64,000 nucleotides of DNA from Pseudomonas sp. B21-015 (GCF_024749285.1 NZ_CP087196.1:6076001-6140000); one strand, 5' to 3'; shown: positions 8,601 through 19,340, numbered from the stretch's first letter. The notes: generated from the letters alone by a model not told the origin. Numbers and translations: made by a program.

Positions 8601-8692
8601 ATGTGGGAGCGAGCCTGCTCGCGAAGAGGCAGGCACATTCAACATTGATGTCGACTGAAAGACCGCTTTCGCGAGCAGGCTCGCTCCCACAG
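8601..8692. repeat. REP pair, GAGCCTGCTCGC type
   Basis: TGTGGGAGCGAGCCTGCTCGCGA and its reverse complement face each other across about 45 bases. It separates the phaI promoter region from the end of the next minus-strand gene. Confidence 0.85.
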
Positions 8693-8719
8693 GGATCGCA
8701 TTTCGCAGAAAGAAGTGGA

Positions 8720-8995
8720 TCAGGTCAGTGCTTTATCGAGAGCCCTTTCGATTTCCGATTTGATGGTGCCGCTCATGGCGGACATCAACAGGCCCAGTTC
8801 AACGTCGACCCTGATCGAGTCCTCGCCCACATGCACCGCGCCTTTCACACCGGAACGTCTGAGGTTCAGGGTGTCGCCGGACCACTGTGGCTCCAGGCCA
8901 TATTGATCGGACAGTTTCTGCGCCAACTTGTCGGCCTTCTCGCGGGCCGCTTCCTTACCCAGGCCGTGGGCACGCTCAACACTAATACGGGCCAT
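8720..8995 (-). CDS. Polyhydroxyalkanoic acid system family protein (PHA_gran_rgn)
   Basis: A 91-residue cytosolic protein beginning MARISVERAHGLG. It belongs to a small family found near PHA genes in Pseudomonas. The fold resembles START/SRPBCC-like small domains only loosely and no catalytic residue is evident; the central VHVGEDSIRVDVELGLLMSA block looks conserved. It is transcribed divergently from ubiE and toward phaI. Its contribution to PHA metabolism is inferred from gene neighbourhood and family name, not from known biochemistry. Confidence 0.85.
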   Translation of the reverse strand: MARISVERAHGLGKEAAREKADKLAQKLSDQYGLEPQWSGDTLNLRRSGVKGAVHVGEDSIRVDVELGLLMSAMSGTIKSEIERALDKALT

Positions 8996-9149
8996 CGAAT
9001 GACTCCTGCTTTATGAATACTTCCTGAAGCATCTTGACCGGTGCTGCGTCAAAACGTCCCGGTGGTTGCCTATCTTACCTTCAGCCTTGCCAAGACAAAG
9101 CAGGCCACCGGGATTAGAATGTCCCGCATTCTCTTTTGGTGACAGCGAT

Positions 9150-9920
9150 ATGACTGATCAGCGCAAAGGCAGCGATGCCGAACCCACCACTCACTTCGGC
9201 TTCAAAAACGTTCCGGAAAGCCAGAAAGCGGAAAAAGTCGCTGAGGTTTTTCACTCGGTAGCCGCCAAGTACGACCTGATGAACGACCTCCTGTCGGGCG
9301 GCATGCACCGTCTGTGGAAGCGTTTCGCGATCGAACTGTCGGGCGTGCGCCAGGGTAACCGCGTACTGGACATCGCCGGTGGCACTGGTGACCTGACCAA
9401 AAAGTTCTCGCACCTCGTTGGCCCGACTGGCCAGGTCGTTCTGGCCGACATCAACGAATCCATGCTCAGGGTCGGTCGTGACCGCCTGCTGGATCTGGGT
9501 GTGTCCGGCAACGTCGAATTCGTCCAGGCCGATGCTGAAAAGCTGCCGTTCCCGGACAACCACTTCGACTGCGTGACTATCGCTTTCGGCCTGCGCAACG
9601 TGACGCATAAAGAAGACGCCCTGCGCTCGATGCTGCGCGTGCTGAAACCGGGCGGCCGTTTGCTGGTGCTGGAATTCTCCAAACCGACCAACGCGCTGAT
9701 GTCCAAAGCCTACGACGCCTATTCGTTCGCCTTCATGCCGCTGATGGGCAAGCTGATCACCAATGATTCGGAAAGCTATCGCTACCTGGCCGAATCGATC
9801 CGCATGCACCCGAACCAGGAAACCCTGAAGTCGATGATGGTCGAGGCCGGTTTCGACCGCGTGACTTACCACAACATGACCGCAGGCATCGTCGCCCTGC
9901 ACCGCGGCATCAAGCCCTGA
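9150..9920 (+). CDS. ubiE: Ubiquinone/menaquinone biosynthesis C-methyltransferase UbiE
   Basis: UbiE uses S-adenosylmethionine to C-methylate the demethylated quinol intermediates of ubiquinone (and menaquinone) synthesis. The ATG at 9150 gives [12 protein letters not shown] and 256 residues. SAM-binding motif I is [15 protein letters not shown] (about residues 70-85), with the [18 protein letters not shown] block and the post-motif [15 protein letters not shown] downstream, all diagnostic of this family. Its stop codon overlaps the ubiJ start by one base, so ubiE-ubiJ-ubiB form one operon. Confidence 0.97.
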   Translation: MTDQRKGSDAEPTTHFGFKNVPESQKAEKVAEVFHSVAAKYDLMNDLLSGGMHRLWKRFAIELSGVRQGNRVLDIAGGTGDLTKKFSHLVGPTGQVVLADINESMLRVGRDRLLDLGVSGNVEFVQADAEKLPFPDNHFDCVTIAFGLRNVTHKEDALRSMLRVLKPGGRLLVLEFSKPTNALMSKAYDAYSFAFMPLMGKLITNDSESYRYLAESIRMHPNQETLKSMMVEAGFDRVTYHNMTAGIVALHRGIKP

Positions 9921-10543
9921 TGTTGCAGGCCGGCCTGCTCGCCAGCGTTGAACTCGGTTTGAACCGGGTGCTGCGTCTCGACAGCACGGCACTGCCGCGG
10001 CTGGCGCATTTGAGTGGCAAGGTGATTGCCGTCGACTGCCGCAGCCCGACGTTGCAACTGTTCATCCTGCCCAGCGATGAAGGCCTGATGCTGGCGTCCC
10101 ACTGGGAAACCGGCGCCGACTGCACCTTGCGCGCACCGGCCTCAAGCCTGCTGAAGCTGGCGACGAGCAAAGACAAGACGTCGGTCCTGCATACCCCGGA
10201 AGTCGAACTCGACGGCGACAGCGGCGTGCTGCTGGAACTGGCGGCGATCCTTCAGGACCTCGAGCTGGACTGGGAGTACGAACTCTCACGCTGGCTGGGT
10301 CCGGTGGCCACGCAACTGGTCGGCGGTCATCTACGCAGTCGCGCCCGCTGGTATCAACAAGGGTTCGCCAGCCTGAACCAGAACCTGGGCGAATACCTGG
10401 CCGAAGAATCGCGCGCCCTCGTCGGTCAGCGCGAAGCCGAAGCCCGTTTCAGTGAACTGGACCAGATCAAGCTCGATCTTGAACGACTCGAGGCGCGTTT
10501 CGAGCGCCTTTCCCGATCCCTCGACCCAAGCGATAACGCATGA
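9920..10543 (+). CDS. ubiJ: Ubiquinone biosynthesis accessory factor UbiJ (SCP2 domain)
   Basis: A 207-residue protein with an N-terminal SCP2 lipid-binding domain (roughly residues 15-115) and a C-terminal coiled region (about 165-205, [20 protein letters not shown]). In E. coli UbiJ is a non-enzymatic, lipid-binding component of the Ubi complex required for aerobic ubiquinone synthesis. The position between ubiE and ubiB, with a 1-base overlap on one side and a 4-base overlap on the other, supports the same role here. Confidence 0.93.
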   Translation: MLQAGLLASVELGLNRVLRLDSTALPRLAHLSGKVIAVDCRSPTLQLFILPSDEGLMLASHWETGADCTLRAPASSLLKLATSKDKTSVLHTPEVELDGDSGVLLELAAILQDLELDWEYELSRWLGPVATQLVGGHLRSRARWYQQGFASLNQNLGEYLAEESRALVGQREAEARFSELDQIKLDLERLEARFERLSRSLDPSDNA

Positions 10544-12144
10544 AGCTGCTTGCCGTCCGCCGTTTGTTGCGCATCCAGCGCGTCGTGATCCGCTACCGCC
10601 TCGATGACCTGCTGTTCGCCCTGCCGCTGCCCTGGTTTCTGCTGGCGCTGCGCTATGCCTTGCCGTGGCGCTGGTTCCCGCGCAAGCCGCTGGACCTGAG
10701 CCGTGGCTCGCGACTGCGCCTGGCCTTGCAGGACCTGGGGCCGATTTTCATCAAGTTCGGCCAGATCCTCTCGACGCGCCGCGACCTGCTGCCCGAAGAC
10801 ATCGCCGATGAGCTGATGATGTTGCAGGACCGCGTGCCGCCGTTCGACTCGCAAGTGTCGGTCCGGCTGATCGAAGAGCAGCTCGGCAAAAAGATCAGCG
10901 AAGTTTTCTCCCGCTTCGACGTCGAACCGCTGGCCTCGGCCTCGGTGGCGCAAGTGCATGCCGCACAGTTGAAAACCGGTGAAGAAGTCGTCGTCAAAGT
11001 GATCCGCCCGGGCCTGAAACCGATCATTGCTCAGGATCTGGCATGGCTGTTTATCCTCGCCCGAGCAGCGGAAAAGCTCTCCGCCGACGCCCGCCTGCTG
11101 CACCCGGTGGACGTGGTCAGCGACTACGAAAAAACCATCTACGATGAACTCGACCTGCTGCGCGAGGCGGCCAACGCCAGTCAGTTGAAGCGTAACTTCG
11201 ACGGTTCGCCGCTGCTTTATGTGCCGCAAGTCTATTGGGACTGGTGCCGGCCGAAAGTGCTGGTGATGGAGCGCATCTACGGGATTCAGGTCACCGACCT
11301 CGCGACCCTGGCCGACCAGCGCACCGACATGAAAATGCTCGCCGAGCGTGGCGTGGAGATCTTCTTCACCCAGGTGTTCCGCGACAGTTTCTTCCACGCC
11401 GACATGCACCCCGGCAACATCTTCGTCAGCACCGTGCAGCCATGGAGCCCGCAGTACATCGCCATCGACTGCGGCATCGTCGGCAGCCTGACCCCGGAAG
11501 ACCAGGACTATCTGGCACGCAACCTGTTCGCGTTCTTCAAGCGTGATTACCGTCGCGTTGCGCAGTTGCACATCGATTCGGGCTGGGTGCCGGCGGAAAC
11601 CAAACTCAACGAATTCGAAGCGGCGATCCGCACGGTGTGCGAGCCGATTTTCGAAAAACCGTTAAAAGATATTTCCTTCGGTCAGGTGCTGATGCGCCTG
11701 TTCCAGACCGCCCGCCGCTTCAACATGGAAGTGCAACCGCAGTTGGTATTGCTGCAAAAAACCCTGTTGAACATTGAAGGCCTGGGTCGTCAGCTGTACC
11801 CGGACCTCGATCTGTGGAACACCGCCCAGCCGTTCCTCGAACGCTGGATGCGCGAGCGCGTCAGCCCCAAAGCCTTGATCGGCAATGTGCAGAGCCAGTT
11901 CGAGCAGATCCCGCACCTGGCCAACATGGCCCGCGACCTGCTCGAGCGCATGTCCCAACCCCACGCCAACGCCCCGCCCCCCCCTTGGCACAAGCGCAAG
12001 GACGACTGGTTCCTGCGCCTGCTCGGCACCGCTCACCTGGCGGGTGGCACGATACTCGCAGCCGGTGGCCCGTTGCACGAACTGGGGCATTGGCCCGCCG
12101 GAATCATGGTGGCGGTCGGTTTGTATCTGGTCGTTCGCCGATAG
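10540..12144 (+). CDS. ubiB: Ubiquinone biosynthesis regulatory protein kinase-like UbiB
   Basis: UbiB is an atypical kinase/ATPase of the ABC1/ADCK family that supports assembly or substrate delivery of the ubiquinone complex at the inner membrane. The 534 residues include the KxGQ motif ([14 protein letters not shown]), the Ala-rich loop [11 protein letters not shown] in place of a Gly-rich loop, the catalytic-type [10 protein letters not shown], and IDCGIVG corresponding to DFG. Two hydrophobic segments at the extreme C terminus (about 495-533) are the membrane anchor. ATGA overlap with ubiJ indicates translational coupling. Confidence 0.97.
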   Translation: MKLLAVRRLLRIQRVVIRYRLDDLLFALPLPWFLLALRYALPWRWFPRKPLDLSRGSRLRLALQDLGPIFIKFGQILSTRRDLLPEDIADELMMLQDRVPPFDSQVSVRLIEEQLGKKISEVFSRFDVEPLASASVAQVHAAQLKTGEEVVVKVIRPGLKPIIAQDLAWLFILARAAEKLSADARLLHPVDVVSDYEKTIYDELDLLREAANASQLKRNFDGSPLLYVPQVYWDWCRPKVLVMERIYGIQVTDLATLADQRTDMKMLAERGVEIFFTQVFRDSFFHADMHPGNIFVSTVQPWSPQYIAIDCGIVGSLTPEDQDYLARNLFAFFKRDYRRVAQLHIDSGWVPAETKLNEFEAAIRTVCEPIFEKPLKDISFGQVLMRLFQTARRFNMEVQPQLVLLQKTLLNIEGLGRQLYPDLDLWNTAQPFLERWMRERVSPKALIGNVQSQFEQIPHLANMARDLLERMSQPHANAPPPPWHKRKDDWFLRLLGTAHLAGGTILAAGGPLHELGHWPAGIMVAVGLYLVVRR

Positions 12145-12223
12145 CCAGAGCCCCCCCACGCTGGCACACTGTTTCAACGCCTGGGCTTAGCTATTGAAGT
12201 AGAGCCCGCTGTCGGAGTCGAAG

Positions 12224-12625
12224 ATGAAAAACTGGCTGGACGAGATCAAGTGGGACGCCGATGGCCTGGTGCCGGCGATTGCCCAGGATCACAAGACCGG
12301 ACGCGTCCTGATGATGGCCTGGATGAACCGCGAAGCACTGCAATTGACCGCCGCCGAGAACCGTGCCATTTACTGGTCACGTTCCCGTGGCAAGCTGTGG
12401 CGCAAGGGCGAAGAGTCCGGCCATGTTCAAACCCTGCATGAGATGCGCCTGGACTGTGACGCTGACGTGATCATCCTGATGGTCGAGCAGATCGGCGACA
12501 TCGCCTGCCATACCGGCCGTCAGAGCTGCTTCTACCGCGTCTTCGAGAACGGCGACTGGAAAACCGTCGACCCGGTTCTGAAAGACCCGCACGCTATCTA
12601 CTCCGCAGGACATACCCATGAGTGA
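12224..12625 (+). CDS. hisI: Phosphoribosyl-AMP cyclohydrolase HisI
   Basis: HisI opens the adenine ring of phosphoribosyl-AMP, the third step of histidine synthesis. The protein is 133 residues. Metal-binding motifs DCDADVIIL and the Cys-containing [11 protein letters not shown] are present, and [10 protein letters not shown] is a family signature. In this lineage HisI and HisE are separate proteins, unlike the fused E. coli HisIE. The 3' end overlaps hisE by 8 bases. Confidence 0.97.
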   Translation: MKNWLDEIKWDADGLVPAIAQDHKTGRVLMMAWMNREALQLTAAENRAIYWSRSRGKLWRKGEESGHVQTLHEMRLDCDADVIILMVEQIGDIACHTGRQSCFYRVFENGDWKTVDPVLKDPHAIYSAGHTHE

Positions 12626-12950
12626 CACCCTGACCCGTCTGGCCCAGGTGCTGGAAGAGCGCAAAGGCGCCGCCGCCGACAGCTCGTATGTTGCCAGCCT
12701 GTACCACAAAGGCTTGAACAAGATTCTGGAAAAAGTCGGCGAAGAGTCGGTCGAAACCATCATTGCCGCCAAGGATGCCGCCATCAGCGGCGACTGCAGC
12801 GATGTGATCTACGAGACCGCCGATTTGTGGTTCCACAGCATGGTCATGCTCGCCCAACTGGGGCAGCATCCACAGGCTGTGCTCGATGAACTGGACCGTC
12901 GCTTCGGTCTGTCCGGACACGCCGAGAAAGCCTCTCGCCCGTCCGCCTGA
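12618..12950 (+). CDS. hisE: Phosphoribosyl-ATP pyrophosphatase HisE
   Basis: HisE hydrolyses phosphoribosyl-ATP to phosphoribosyl-AMP, the second step of histidine synthesis. It is 110 residues with the all-alpha MazG-like motif, including [15 protein letters not shown] and the acidic [16 protein letters not shown]. It overlaps hisI by 8 bases and is followed 25 bases later by tatA, so his and tat genes are probably partly co-transcribed. Confidence 0.97.
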   Translation: MSDTLTRLAQVLEERKGAAADSSYVASLYHKGLNKILEKVGEESVETIIAAKDAAISGDCSDVIYETADLWFHSMVMLAQLGQHPQAVLDELDRRFGLSGHAEKASRPSA

Positions 12951-12975
12951 ACAACTATTTAGAGAGGAACGCAAC

Positions 12976-13254
12976 ATGGGCATTTTTGACTGGAAACACT
13001 GGGTCGTCATCCTGGTTGTCGTGGTGCTGGTGTTCGGCACCAAGAAACTGAAAAACCTCGGCACTGACGTCGGCGAGTCGATCAAGGGCTTTCGTAAAGC
13101 CATGAACGACGACGAGAAACCGGCTGACCCGACAGCAACCCCGGCCCAACCGGTTCCACCTGTTCAGCCACAGACCACTCAGTCCGTGAACCCGCCGCAC
13201 ACCATCGACGTGCAGGCGCAAAAAGTCGAAGAGCCGATCCGCAAAGACTCGTGA
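12976..13254 (+). CDS. tatA: Twin-arginine translocase subunit TatA
   Basis: TatA polymerises to form the transient pathway through which folded proteins cross the inner membrane. The ATG at 12976, behind AGAGAGGAAC, gives [13 protein letters not shown] and 92 residues. One N-terminal transmembrane helix (about 6-22) is followed by the Gly hinge, the amphipathic helix [15 protein letters not shown], and a Pro/Gln-rich acidic tail. It starts the tatA-tatB-tatC operon. Confidence 0.97.
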   Translation: MGIFDWKHWVVILVVVVLVFGTKKLKNLGTDVGESIKGFRKAMNDDEKPADPTATPAQPVPPVQPQTTQSVNPPHTIDVQAQKVEEPIRKDS

Positions 13255-13264
13255 GCACTGACTA

Positions 13265-13690
13265 ATGTTTGGTATCAGCTTCTCTGAACTGCTGCTCGTC
13301 GGCCTCGTCGCCTTGCTGGTGCTGGGCCCCGAGCGTCTGCCGGGTGCTGCGCGCACCGCCGGCCTGTGGGTCGGGCGACTAAAGCGCAGCTTCAACGCGA
13401 TCAAACAGGAAGTTGAACGTGAAATCGGTGCCGACGAGATCCGCCGGCAACTGCACAACGAGCACATTTTGTCGCTTGAGCAGGAGGCGCGGAAGATTTT
13501 CACGCCGACTCAGCAGGAGGCTACTGCGGTTCAACCGGTTGAGCCAGTGATGGAGCAGACGATTCATGCTCCGGTAGCTGCAGAACCTGTACCTGTTGTT
13601 GCAACGACGCCAATTGAACCTGTTGCTCCTGCCGCCGCGCCGACAACGCCGGCGCCTCACGACACCACTTTGCCGCCGCGAGCCCCATGA
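13265..13690 (+). CDS. tatB: Twin-arginine translocase subunit TatB
   Basis: TatB partners TatC in recognising twin-arginine signal peptides. It is 141 residues: one transmembrane helix ([20 protein letters not shown]), the LGPERLP hinge typical of TatB, a long amphipathic helix to about residue 80, and a Pro/Ala/Val-rich tail (about 85-141) of low complexity. Its 3' end overlaps tatC by 4 bases. Confidence 0.96.
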   Translation: MFGISFSELLLVGLVALLVLGPERLPGAARTAGLWVGRLKRSFNAIKQEVEREIGADEIRRQLHNEHILSLEQEARKIFTPTQQEATAVQPVEPVMEQTIHAPVAAEPVPVVATTPIEPVAPAAAPTTPAPHDTTLPPRAP

Positions 13691-14481
13691 GCGATCTCCC
13701 TGAAAACGACCAGCACATGCCGCTGGTTTCGCACCTCACCGAGTTGCGTACCCGTCTGCTGCGCTGCGTAGCGGCGATCTTCATCATCTTCGCCGGGTTG
13801 TTCGCCTTCACCCAGCAGATCTACACCTTCGTCTCCACGCCGCTGCGCCAGTACCTGCCGGCCGGCGCGACGATGATCGCCACCGACGTGTCGTCGCCCT
13901 TCCTGACGCCGCTGAAACTGACCATGATGGTCTCGCTGTTTCTGGCGATCCCGGTGATCCTGCACCAGATCTGGGGCTTCATCGCGCCGGGCCTGTACAA
14001 GCATGAAAAGCGCATTGCGGTGCCGTTGCTGGTCTCCAGCATTTTGCTGTTTTACACCGGCATGGCCTTCGCCTATTTCCTGGTGTTCCCGCTGATCTTC
14101 AAATTCTTCGCCGCCGCCACCCCGGCCGGCGTGGAAATGATGACCGACATTACCAGCTACCTCGATTTCGTCATGACGCTGTTCTTCGCCTTCGGCGTGG
14201 CGTTCGAGATTCCGGTGGCCGTGGTGCTGCTGGTGTGGATCGGCGTGGTCAATGTCGCCTATCTGAAGAAGATCCGCCCGTATGTCGTCATCGGCTGCTT
14301 CGTGGTCGGCATGATCCTGACACCGCCGGACATCTTCTCGCAGACGCTGTTGGCCGTACCGATGTGGTTGCTGTTCGAGATCGGCATCCTGTTCGGCAGC
14401 CTGATCAGCAAGCGTGGTGAGCACCCGGACGATCAGCCGGCTGACGATCACAACGACCAGCCGCCAGCGACCCAAGCGTGA
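13687..14481 (+). CDS. tatC: Twin-arginine translocase subunit TatC
   Basis: TatC is the polytopic core of the Tat receptor complex. The 264 residues show six hydrophobic segments. Conserved elements include [11 protein letters not shown] at the cytosolic N terminus (signal-peptide contact region), the periplasmic FLTPLKL, the P-rich [26 protein letters not shown] region, and TPPDIFSQ. The C-terminal tail is charged (His/Asp-rich). It overlaps tatB and rsmE by 4 bases each. Confidence 0.97.
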   Translation: MSDLPENDQHMPLVSHLTELRTRLLRCVAAIFIIFAGLFAFTQQIYTFVSTPLRQYLPAGATMIATDVSSPFLTPLKLTMMVSLFLAIPVILHQIWGFIAPGLYKHEKRIAVPLLVSSILLFYTGMAFAYFLVFPLIFKFFAAATPAGVEMMTDITSYLDFVMTLFFAFGVAFEIPVAVVLLVWIGVVNVAYLKKIRPYVVIGCFVVGMILTPPDIFSQTLLAVPMWLLFEIGILFGSLISKRGEHPDDQPADDHNDQPPATQA

Positions 14482-15185
14482 ACCTGCTGCTCCTTGAAGA
14501 GGCCGACTTCATTGCGGCCGACCGGGCGATCCTGCGCGATCGACGGTTGACTCATATGCAGGAAGTCCACCGCTGCGTCGTTGGTGACAGCATGCGCGTT
14601 GGCCGTATCGGCGGGTTGATGGGGTCGGCCGAGGTGCTGCGCCTGGAGGCTACAGAAGCCGAACTGCGTGTCACCCTCGACCAGCCTCCACCAGCCAAGC
14701 TGCCACTGACTCTGATACTGGCCCTGCCACGACCGAAAATGCTCCGTCGGGTATTCCAGACCGTGGCCACCATGGGTGTGCCGCGAATCGTGCTGGTGAA
14801 CAGCTACCGCGTCGAAAAAAGCTTCTGGCAAACCCCGTTCCTGGAGCCGGAAGCGATTCGCGAGCAATTGATCCTGGGGCTTGAACAAGCCCGGGACAGC
14901 GTGCTGCCAGAGGTTATTATCGAGAAGCGCTTCAAGCCCTTTGTCGAAGATCGCCTGCCAGCGATCACCGAAGGCACCCTCGGCCTGGTCGGCCATCCCG
15001 GCAACTACCCGCCCTGCCCCCGCGGCCTGAACGAACCCGTGACCCTGGCCATCGGCCCCGAAGGCGGCTGGATTCCCTACGAAATCGACCTGCTGGCCAA
15101 GGCCGGCCTGCAACCGGTTCAGCTTGGCGAGCGCATCCTGCGGGTCGAGACCGCCGTCACTGCGTTGCTCGCACGCCTCTTCTAA
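14478..15185 (+). CDS. rsmE: 16S rRNA (uracil-1498-N3)-methyltransferase RsmE
   Basis: RsmE methylates N3 of U1498 in 16S rRNA in the assembled 30S subunit. The gene starts with GTG at 14478 inside the tatC stop (GTGA overlap), giving [13 protein letters not shown] and 235 residues. The C-terminal SPOUT/trefoil-knot domain carries LAIGPEGGW and [16 protein letters not shown], the SAM-binding signatures of the family. No separate Shine-Dalgarno is evident, consistent with translation coupled to tatC. Confidence 0.95.
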   Translation: MNLLLLEEADFIAADRAILRDRRLTHMQEVHRCVVGDSMRVGRIGGLMGSAEVLRLEATEAELRVTLDQPPPAKLPLTLILALPRPKMLRRVFQTVATMGVPRIVLVNSYRVEKSFWQTPFLEPEAIREQLILGLEQARDSVLPEVIIEKRFKPFVEDRLPAITEGTLGLVGHPGNYPPCPRGLNEPVTLAIGPEGGWIPYEIDLLAKAGLQPVQLGERILRVETAVTALLARLF

Positions 15186-15200
15186 CCCCAGACACTTACC

Positions 15201-15321
15201 CTGTGGCGAGGGAGCTTGCTCCCGCTCGGCTGCGAAGCAGTCGTAAACCGGTGAGTGCAGTCTTGCTGGAAAAAAGCGGTGCCCGCTTCGCGCCCAAACG
15301 GGAGCAAGCTCCCTCGCCACA
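15201..15321. repeat. REP pair, GAGGGAGCTTGCTCCC type
   Basis: Same subtype as at 1177: CTGTGGCGAGGGAGCTTGCTCCCG and its inverted partner GGGAGCAAGCTCCCTCGCCAC, about 75 bases apart, immediately after rsmE. It may serve as the 3' end of the his-tat-rsmE transcript. Confidence 0.85.
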
Positions 15322-15335
15322 AGTGTTGACTCGCC

Positions 15336-15362
15336 TACAGAATCTCGTCTGCCTGCCGATAC
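15336..15362 (+). promoter_or_regulatory. Candidate FliA (sigma-28) promoter of the HBM chemoreceptor gene
   Basis: TACAGAAT (15336-15343), 11 bases, then GCCGATAC (15355-15362) matches the flagellar consensus TAAAGTTT-N11-GCCGATAA at 12 of 16 positions with exact spacing. The start would be near 15370, about 35 nt before the receptor ATG. This places the receptor in the motility regulon. Confidence 0.5.
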
Positions 15363-15403
15363 AGCCCCCATAAAACCGATTAATGGTCCGAGGGAGTAGC
15401 AGC

Positions 15404-17320
15404 ATGTACCGATGGCTGGCCGAGAAACTGGGAAACGTAAGCGTCAATCGCAAGCTGGGTGTCGGCTTTGGCCTCGTGCTGCTCATGACTCTCCTGATCA
15501 CCTTCACTGGCTGGAATAGCCTGAGCAGTGTGATCAGTCGCGCAGACAAGCAGAGTCACATCGCCAGTCTCAACGACTTGAGCAAGGATTTGCGAACCGC
15601 CCGTGTCGACTACGAAATGCGCCGTGGCGAACAAGGTCCGGCAGCCGTCAGCGAACTCCTGGGCAAGCTCGATGATGGCGTACAGGTCGGCCTCAAACTG
15701 CTTGTGCTCCCCTCGAACCAGGAAATGCTCAATCAGCAACTGGTCGCCATCGGTGAGTACAAACGCGCCTTTACCGACATGACTCAAGCGACGCAGAACC
15801 GCGAATCGGCCCGTTCCAAGCTCGGCGCCACCGCCGACAACGCCGTGGCCAGGGTCGCAGAAGTCGAAAAGTCCTTGCTGCAAGGTGACAGCGTCGTTCA
15901 ATTCAACAGCGTGGTCGAGCTGAGCAAACTGATCCAGCAAGCGCGCTTCCAGGTTCGCGGTTACACCTACAGCGGCAAGGTCGAAGCCGAGCAACCGGCA
16001 CTGGACGCCATCGACAACGCCCTGAAAGACCTTGAAAGCCTGCCGGGCAAACTGCCGGAACAGCACATCGCCAACCTGCAACAAGCCACCGAATCGCTTA
16101 AGGGCTACCGCGCCGCTGTCAGCCAGTTCCGCGACTCGCAGGTGGCCAGCGCCACAGCCCTCAAGAAGATGGTGGATCAAGAGATCCGTTTGAATGACCT
16201 GAGCGCACAATTGATTCGCTCGCAAACCGAGAGCCGTGACCAAGAGACGGCCCAGGCGAAAAGCACGCTGATCATCGTGACCGTCCTGGCGTTAGCGTTT
16301 GGCCTGCTCGCCGCCTGGGTCATTACGCGGCAGATCGTCGTTCCACTGCAACAGACTTTAACAGCTGTCGAACGTGTCGCCTCGGGCGACCTGAGCCATA
16401 ACCTGGAGGTCACTCGCCGCGACGAGCTGGGTCAATTACAAAGCACCCTGCAGCGGATGGTCGTCAGACTGCGGGAACTGATCGGCGGCATCAGCGATGG
16501 CGTGACGCAAATCGCCAGCGCCGCCGAAGAACTGTCCGCCGTCACCGAGCAAACCAGCGCCGGGGTCAACAGCCAGAAGGTCGAAACCGATCAGGTGGCC
16601 ACCGCCATGCACGAAATGACCGCCACCGTGCAAGAAGTCGCGCGCAACGCCGAGGAAGCGTCCGAGGCCGCCGTCGCCGCCGACCAGCAGGCCCGCGAGG
16701 GCGACAAGGTCGTCGGCGAAGCCATCGCCCAGATCGAACGCCTGGCCCTCGAAGTTGGCAATTCCACTGCTGCCATGGCCGACCTGAAGCGCGAAAGCGA
16801 CAAGATTGGCAGCGTGCTCGACGTGATCAAATCTGTGGCCCAGCAAACCAACCTGCTGGCCCTCAACGCCGCTATCGAAGCCGCCCGCGCCGGTGAGGCC
16901 GGACGCGGCTTTGCGGTGGTCGCTGACGAAGTCCGCAGCCTGGCCCAGCGTACCCAGAAGTCCACCGAAGAAATCGAAGAGTTGATCGTCGGCCTGCAAA
17001 CCGGCACTCAGCAAGTCGCGACCATCATGGACAACAGCCGCACCCTGACCGACAGCAGTGTCGAGCTGACCCGCCGTGCCGGTGGCTCGCTGGAAAGCAT
17101 CACCCGCACTGTGTCGGCGATCCAGGCGATGAACCAGCAGATCGCCGCCGCCGCCGAGCAACAGAGCTCGGTGGCCGGAGAAATCAACCGTAGCGTGCTG
17201 AACGTGCGTGATGTGTCCGAGCAGACCTCTGCCGCCAGTGAAGAGACCGCGGCCTCCAGCGTCGAGCTGGCGCGATTGGGGACGCATTTGCAGATGCTGG
17301 TGGGCAGGTTCAAGGTTTGA
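15404..17320 (+). CDS. Methyl-accepting chemotaxis protein with HBM sensor domain (McpK-like)
   Basis: A 638-residue inner-membrane chemoreceptor. The ATG at 15404, behind GAGGGAG, starts [12 protein letters not shown]1 is about residues 18-36, followed by a ~250-residue all-helical periplasmic domain of the helical-bimodular (HBM) type, TM2 at about 285-306, HAMP, and a cytoplasmic signalling domain with the hairpin tip [22 protein letters not shown] receptors in Pseudomonas sense organic acids or amines (for example McpS, TlpQ, McpK). Its position right after tatC-rsmE and before the amino-acid ABC genes is that of P. aeruginosa PA5072 (McpK, alpha-ketoglutarate), which is the best guess for the ligand. 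Confidence 0.9.
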   Translation: MYRWLAEKLGNVSVNRKLGVGFGLVLLMTLLITFTGWNSLSSVISRADKQSHIASLNDLSKDLRTARVDYEMRRGEQGPAAVSELLGKLDDGVQVGLKLLVLPSNQEMLNQQLVAIGEYKRAFTDMTQATQNRESARSKLGATADNAVARVAEVEKSLLQGDSVVQFNSVVELSKLIQQARFQVRGYTYSGKVEAEQPALDAIDNALKDLESLPGKLPEQHIANLQQATESLKGYRAAVSQFRDSQVASATALKKMVDQEIRLNDLSAQLIRSQTESRDQETAQAKSTLIIVTVLALAFGLLAAWVITRQIVVPLQQTLTAVERVASGDLSHNLEVTRRDELGQLQSTLQRMVVRLRELIGGISDGVTQIASAAEELSAVTEQTSAGVNSQKVETDQVATAMHEMTATVQEVARNAEEASEAAVAADQQAREGDKVVGEAIAQIERLALEVGNSTAAMADLKRESDKIGSVLDVIKSVAQQTNLLALNAAIEAARAGEAGRGFAVVADEVRSLAQRTQKSTEEIEELIVGLQTGTQQVATIMDNSRTLTDSSVELTRRAGGSLESITRTVSAIQAMNQQIAAAAEQQSSVAGEINRSVLNVRDVSEQTSAASEETAASSVELARLGTHLQMLVGRFKV

Positions 17321-17362
17321 GGTGATACGAGTGCCTCGGTTCGCTTTGGACCGAGGTGATGC

Positions 17363-17458
17363 CATCGCGAGCAGGCTCGCTCCCACATTGATCAGCGCTG
17401 AACACAACATTTGTGTATGACGCATAACCCCTGTGGGAGCGAGCCTGCTCGCGATGGC
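17363..17458. repeat. REP pair, GAGCAGGCTCGC type
   Basis: CATCGCGAGCAGGCTCGCTCCCAC and its inverted copy flank about 45 bases. It lies between the convergent chemoreceptor and ABC-transporter genes. Confidence 0.85.
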
Positions 17459-17477
17459 GGTTCGACAGGCGCTGAAT

Positions 17478-18212
17478 CTATAGAACCTGCCGCAAAAACG
17501 CCTGCGCACGCGGATCTTTCGGCGCATCGAAGAACTCGGCCGGCGAGGCGTCTTCCAGCAGTTTGCCGTGATCGAAGAACAGCACCCGATCCGCCACTTC
17601 CCGGGCGAAGCCCATTTCGTGGGTGACGCAAACCATGGTCATGCCTTCCACGGCCAGGGTCTTCATTACATCCAGCACTTCACCGACCATTTCCGGGTCG
17701 AGCGCCGAAGTCGGCTCATCGAACAGCATGACCTTCGGCTCCATGGCCAATGCCCTGGCAATGGCCACACGCTGTTGCTGACCACCGGACAGGCGCGATG
17801 GAAACTCTAGGGCCTTCTGAGCGATACCGACCTTCTCCAGCAACGCCAGGGCCTTGGCCTCGCGTTCCTTCTTGCCACGCTTGCGCACGACTTTCTGGGC
17901 CAGGCAGAGGTTCTCCAGCACGGTCATGTGCGGGAACAGATTGAAATGCTGGAACACCATGCCGACTTCACGGCGGTAGGCGTTGACGTCGGTTTTCGGG
18001 TCGGCCAGTTGCAGGCCGTCGATGCTCACCGAGCCGGAATCGAATTCTTCCAGACCATTCAGGCAACGCAGGAAGGTCGACTTGCCGGAGCCGGACGGAC
18101 CGATCACCACCAGCACTTCGCCCTTGGCCACTTGGGTGGTGACGTTATCCACCGCGCGAACTACATGGCCGCGGGTGTCGAAGACTTTTATCAGATCGCG
18201 GACTTCAATCAC
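17478..18212 (-). CDS. Polar amino-acid ABC transporter, ATP-binding protein
   Basis: The cytoplasmic ATPase of a polar amino-acid importer (GlnQ/HisP type). The most likely start is GTG at 18212 (244 residues), behind GGAGG and overlapping the permease stop by 8 bases; a TTG at 18233 is possible but poorly placed. Walker A is GPSGSGKST, the Q-loop lies in [10 protein letters not shown], the signature is [16 protein letters not shown], Walker B is [14 protein letters not shown] and the H-loop is in CVTHEMGFA. It is the last gene of a three-gene unit with the permease and binding protein upstream. The substrate cannot be read from the sequence. Confidence 0.95.
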   Translation of the reverse strand: MIEVRDLIKVFDTRGHVVRAVDNVTTQVAKGEVLVVIGPSGSGKSTFLRCLNGLEEFDSGSVSIDGLQLADPKTDVNAYRREVGMVFQHFNLFPHMTVLENLCLAQKVVRKRGKKEREAKALALLEKVGIAQKALEFPSRLSGGQQQRVAIARALAMEPKVMLFDEPTSALDPEMVGEVLDVMKTLAVEGMTMVCVTHEMGFAREVADRVLFFDHGKLLEDASPAEFFDAPKDPRAQAFLRQVL

Positions 18213-19164
18213 TTTGCGCGAGCCTCCGCTCAAGCCGGCTGGCGATTTTCGACAGCGGGAGGTTGATCAACAGGTACAGCCCGGCCACGCAGAACAGGAT
18301 TTCGAACGGCGAGAACGAGGTAGTGATGACTTCGCGGCCGCTTTTCAGCAGTTCGGTGATGGCAATCACCGACACCAGCGAGGTGTCCTTGACCAGACTG
18401 ATGAACTGCCCGGCCAGCGGCGGCAGCACGCGCTTGAACGCTTGCGGCAGCACTACGTGGCGCATCGACTGGCCGGCACTCAGACCCAGCGAACGTGCGG
18501 CTTCGTTCTGGCCGCGTGCAATTGATTGCACGCCGGAACGGATGATCTCTGCCACGTAGGCGCCGGTGAACAGCGACAAGGCGGCGATCCCGGCGAACTC
18601 CCGGGAAAGGTTCATCACGGTACCGATGAAGAAGTAGAAAATGAAAATCTGCACCAGCAGCGGCGTGCCACGCACCAGTTCGACGTAGATCGTCGAGAGG
18701 TCGCGCAGGGTCGGGTTGTTCGACAAACGGCAAAGGCCGGTGGCCAGGCCGATCAGCAACCCGAGCACGCCAGATACCACCGACAACCACAACGTGGTCC
18801 AGAGCCCCCACATCAGCGGTCCTGCGGCCCAATGGCGGGTCACACCGATGACGTCGCCTTCAGCCACGTCATCGCCTTGGGCGACTTGCAGGCTGTTGTC
18901 GTCAACGATCACCCGCTGCTCGTCTCCGGCGTCATTGCGCAGAGTGACTTCGGCTTCATCGCCCTTGCGCACCAGTTCGCTGACGGTGGAGATGTCGGCG
19001 GCGCGCAGGGACTCTTCGGCGTGGTAGGCGAAGTACTGCGGCACGCGATTCCAGCGCCATTCGTAGGACATCAGCGAGGTGGCGTAGTACAGCGCACCGG
19101 CCAGGCCGATCAGCATCAGCACGGTTAATACGTGCCACGGCCATTGGGCTTTTTTCTGTTTCAT
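18205..19164 (-). CDS. Polar amino-acid ABC transporter, permease with periplasmic insertion
   Basis: The inner-membrane permease of the importer. The ATG at 19164 gives [10 protein letters not shown] and 319 residues, longer than the 220-250 typical of HisM/HisQ permeases. The extra length is a ~75-residue hydrophilic segment (about residues 33-108) between TM1 and the core, probably periplasmic. The core has the EAA loop [14 protein letters not shown]...LPQAF that docks the ATPase. There is only one permease gene, so it probably works as a homodimer. The upstream extension to 19230 lies in repeat sequence and is rejected. Confidence 0.92.
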   Translation of the reverse strand: MKQKKAQWPWHVLTVLMLIGLAGALYYATSLMSYEWRWNRVPQYFAYHAEESLRAADISTVSELVRKGDEAEVTLRNDAGDEQRVIVDDNSLQVAQGDDVAEGDVIGVTRHWAAGPLMWGLWTTLWLSVVSGVLGLLIGLATGLCRLSNNPTLRDLSTIYVELVRGTPLLVQIFIFYFFIGTVMNLSREFAGIAALSLFTGAYVAEIIRSGVQSIARGQNEAARSLGLSAGQSMRHVVLPQAFKRVLPPLAGQFISLVKDTSLVSVIAITELLKSGREVITTSFSPFEILFCVAGLYLLINLPLSKIASRLERRLAQSD

Positions 19165-19206
19165 TGGGTTTGCAGGTTCCGAGTTTTGTGTCGCCAGGAA
19201 GGCCGT

Positions 19207-19300
19207 CTTCGCGGGCAAGCCCGCTCCCACATTTGATCTTCAGTGAATACAGATTCTGTGTTCGACCGAGATCCAGTGTGTGCGGGCTTGCTCGCGAATG
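19207..19300. repeat. Degenerate REP pair between permease and binding-protein genes
   Basis: TTCGCGGGCAAGCCCGCTCCCAC is followed about 50 bases later by a decayed inverted copy (GTGTGTGCGGGCTTGCTCGCGAAT). It sits inside the operon, between the binding-protein gene and the permease gene, where it could lower downstream expression relative to the binding protein. Confidence 0.7.
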
Positions 19301-19340
19301 AGGCGACGCGGTCTATCTGACCGGTCGCCGTCCGTCAGCC

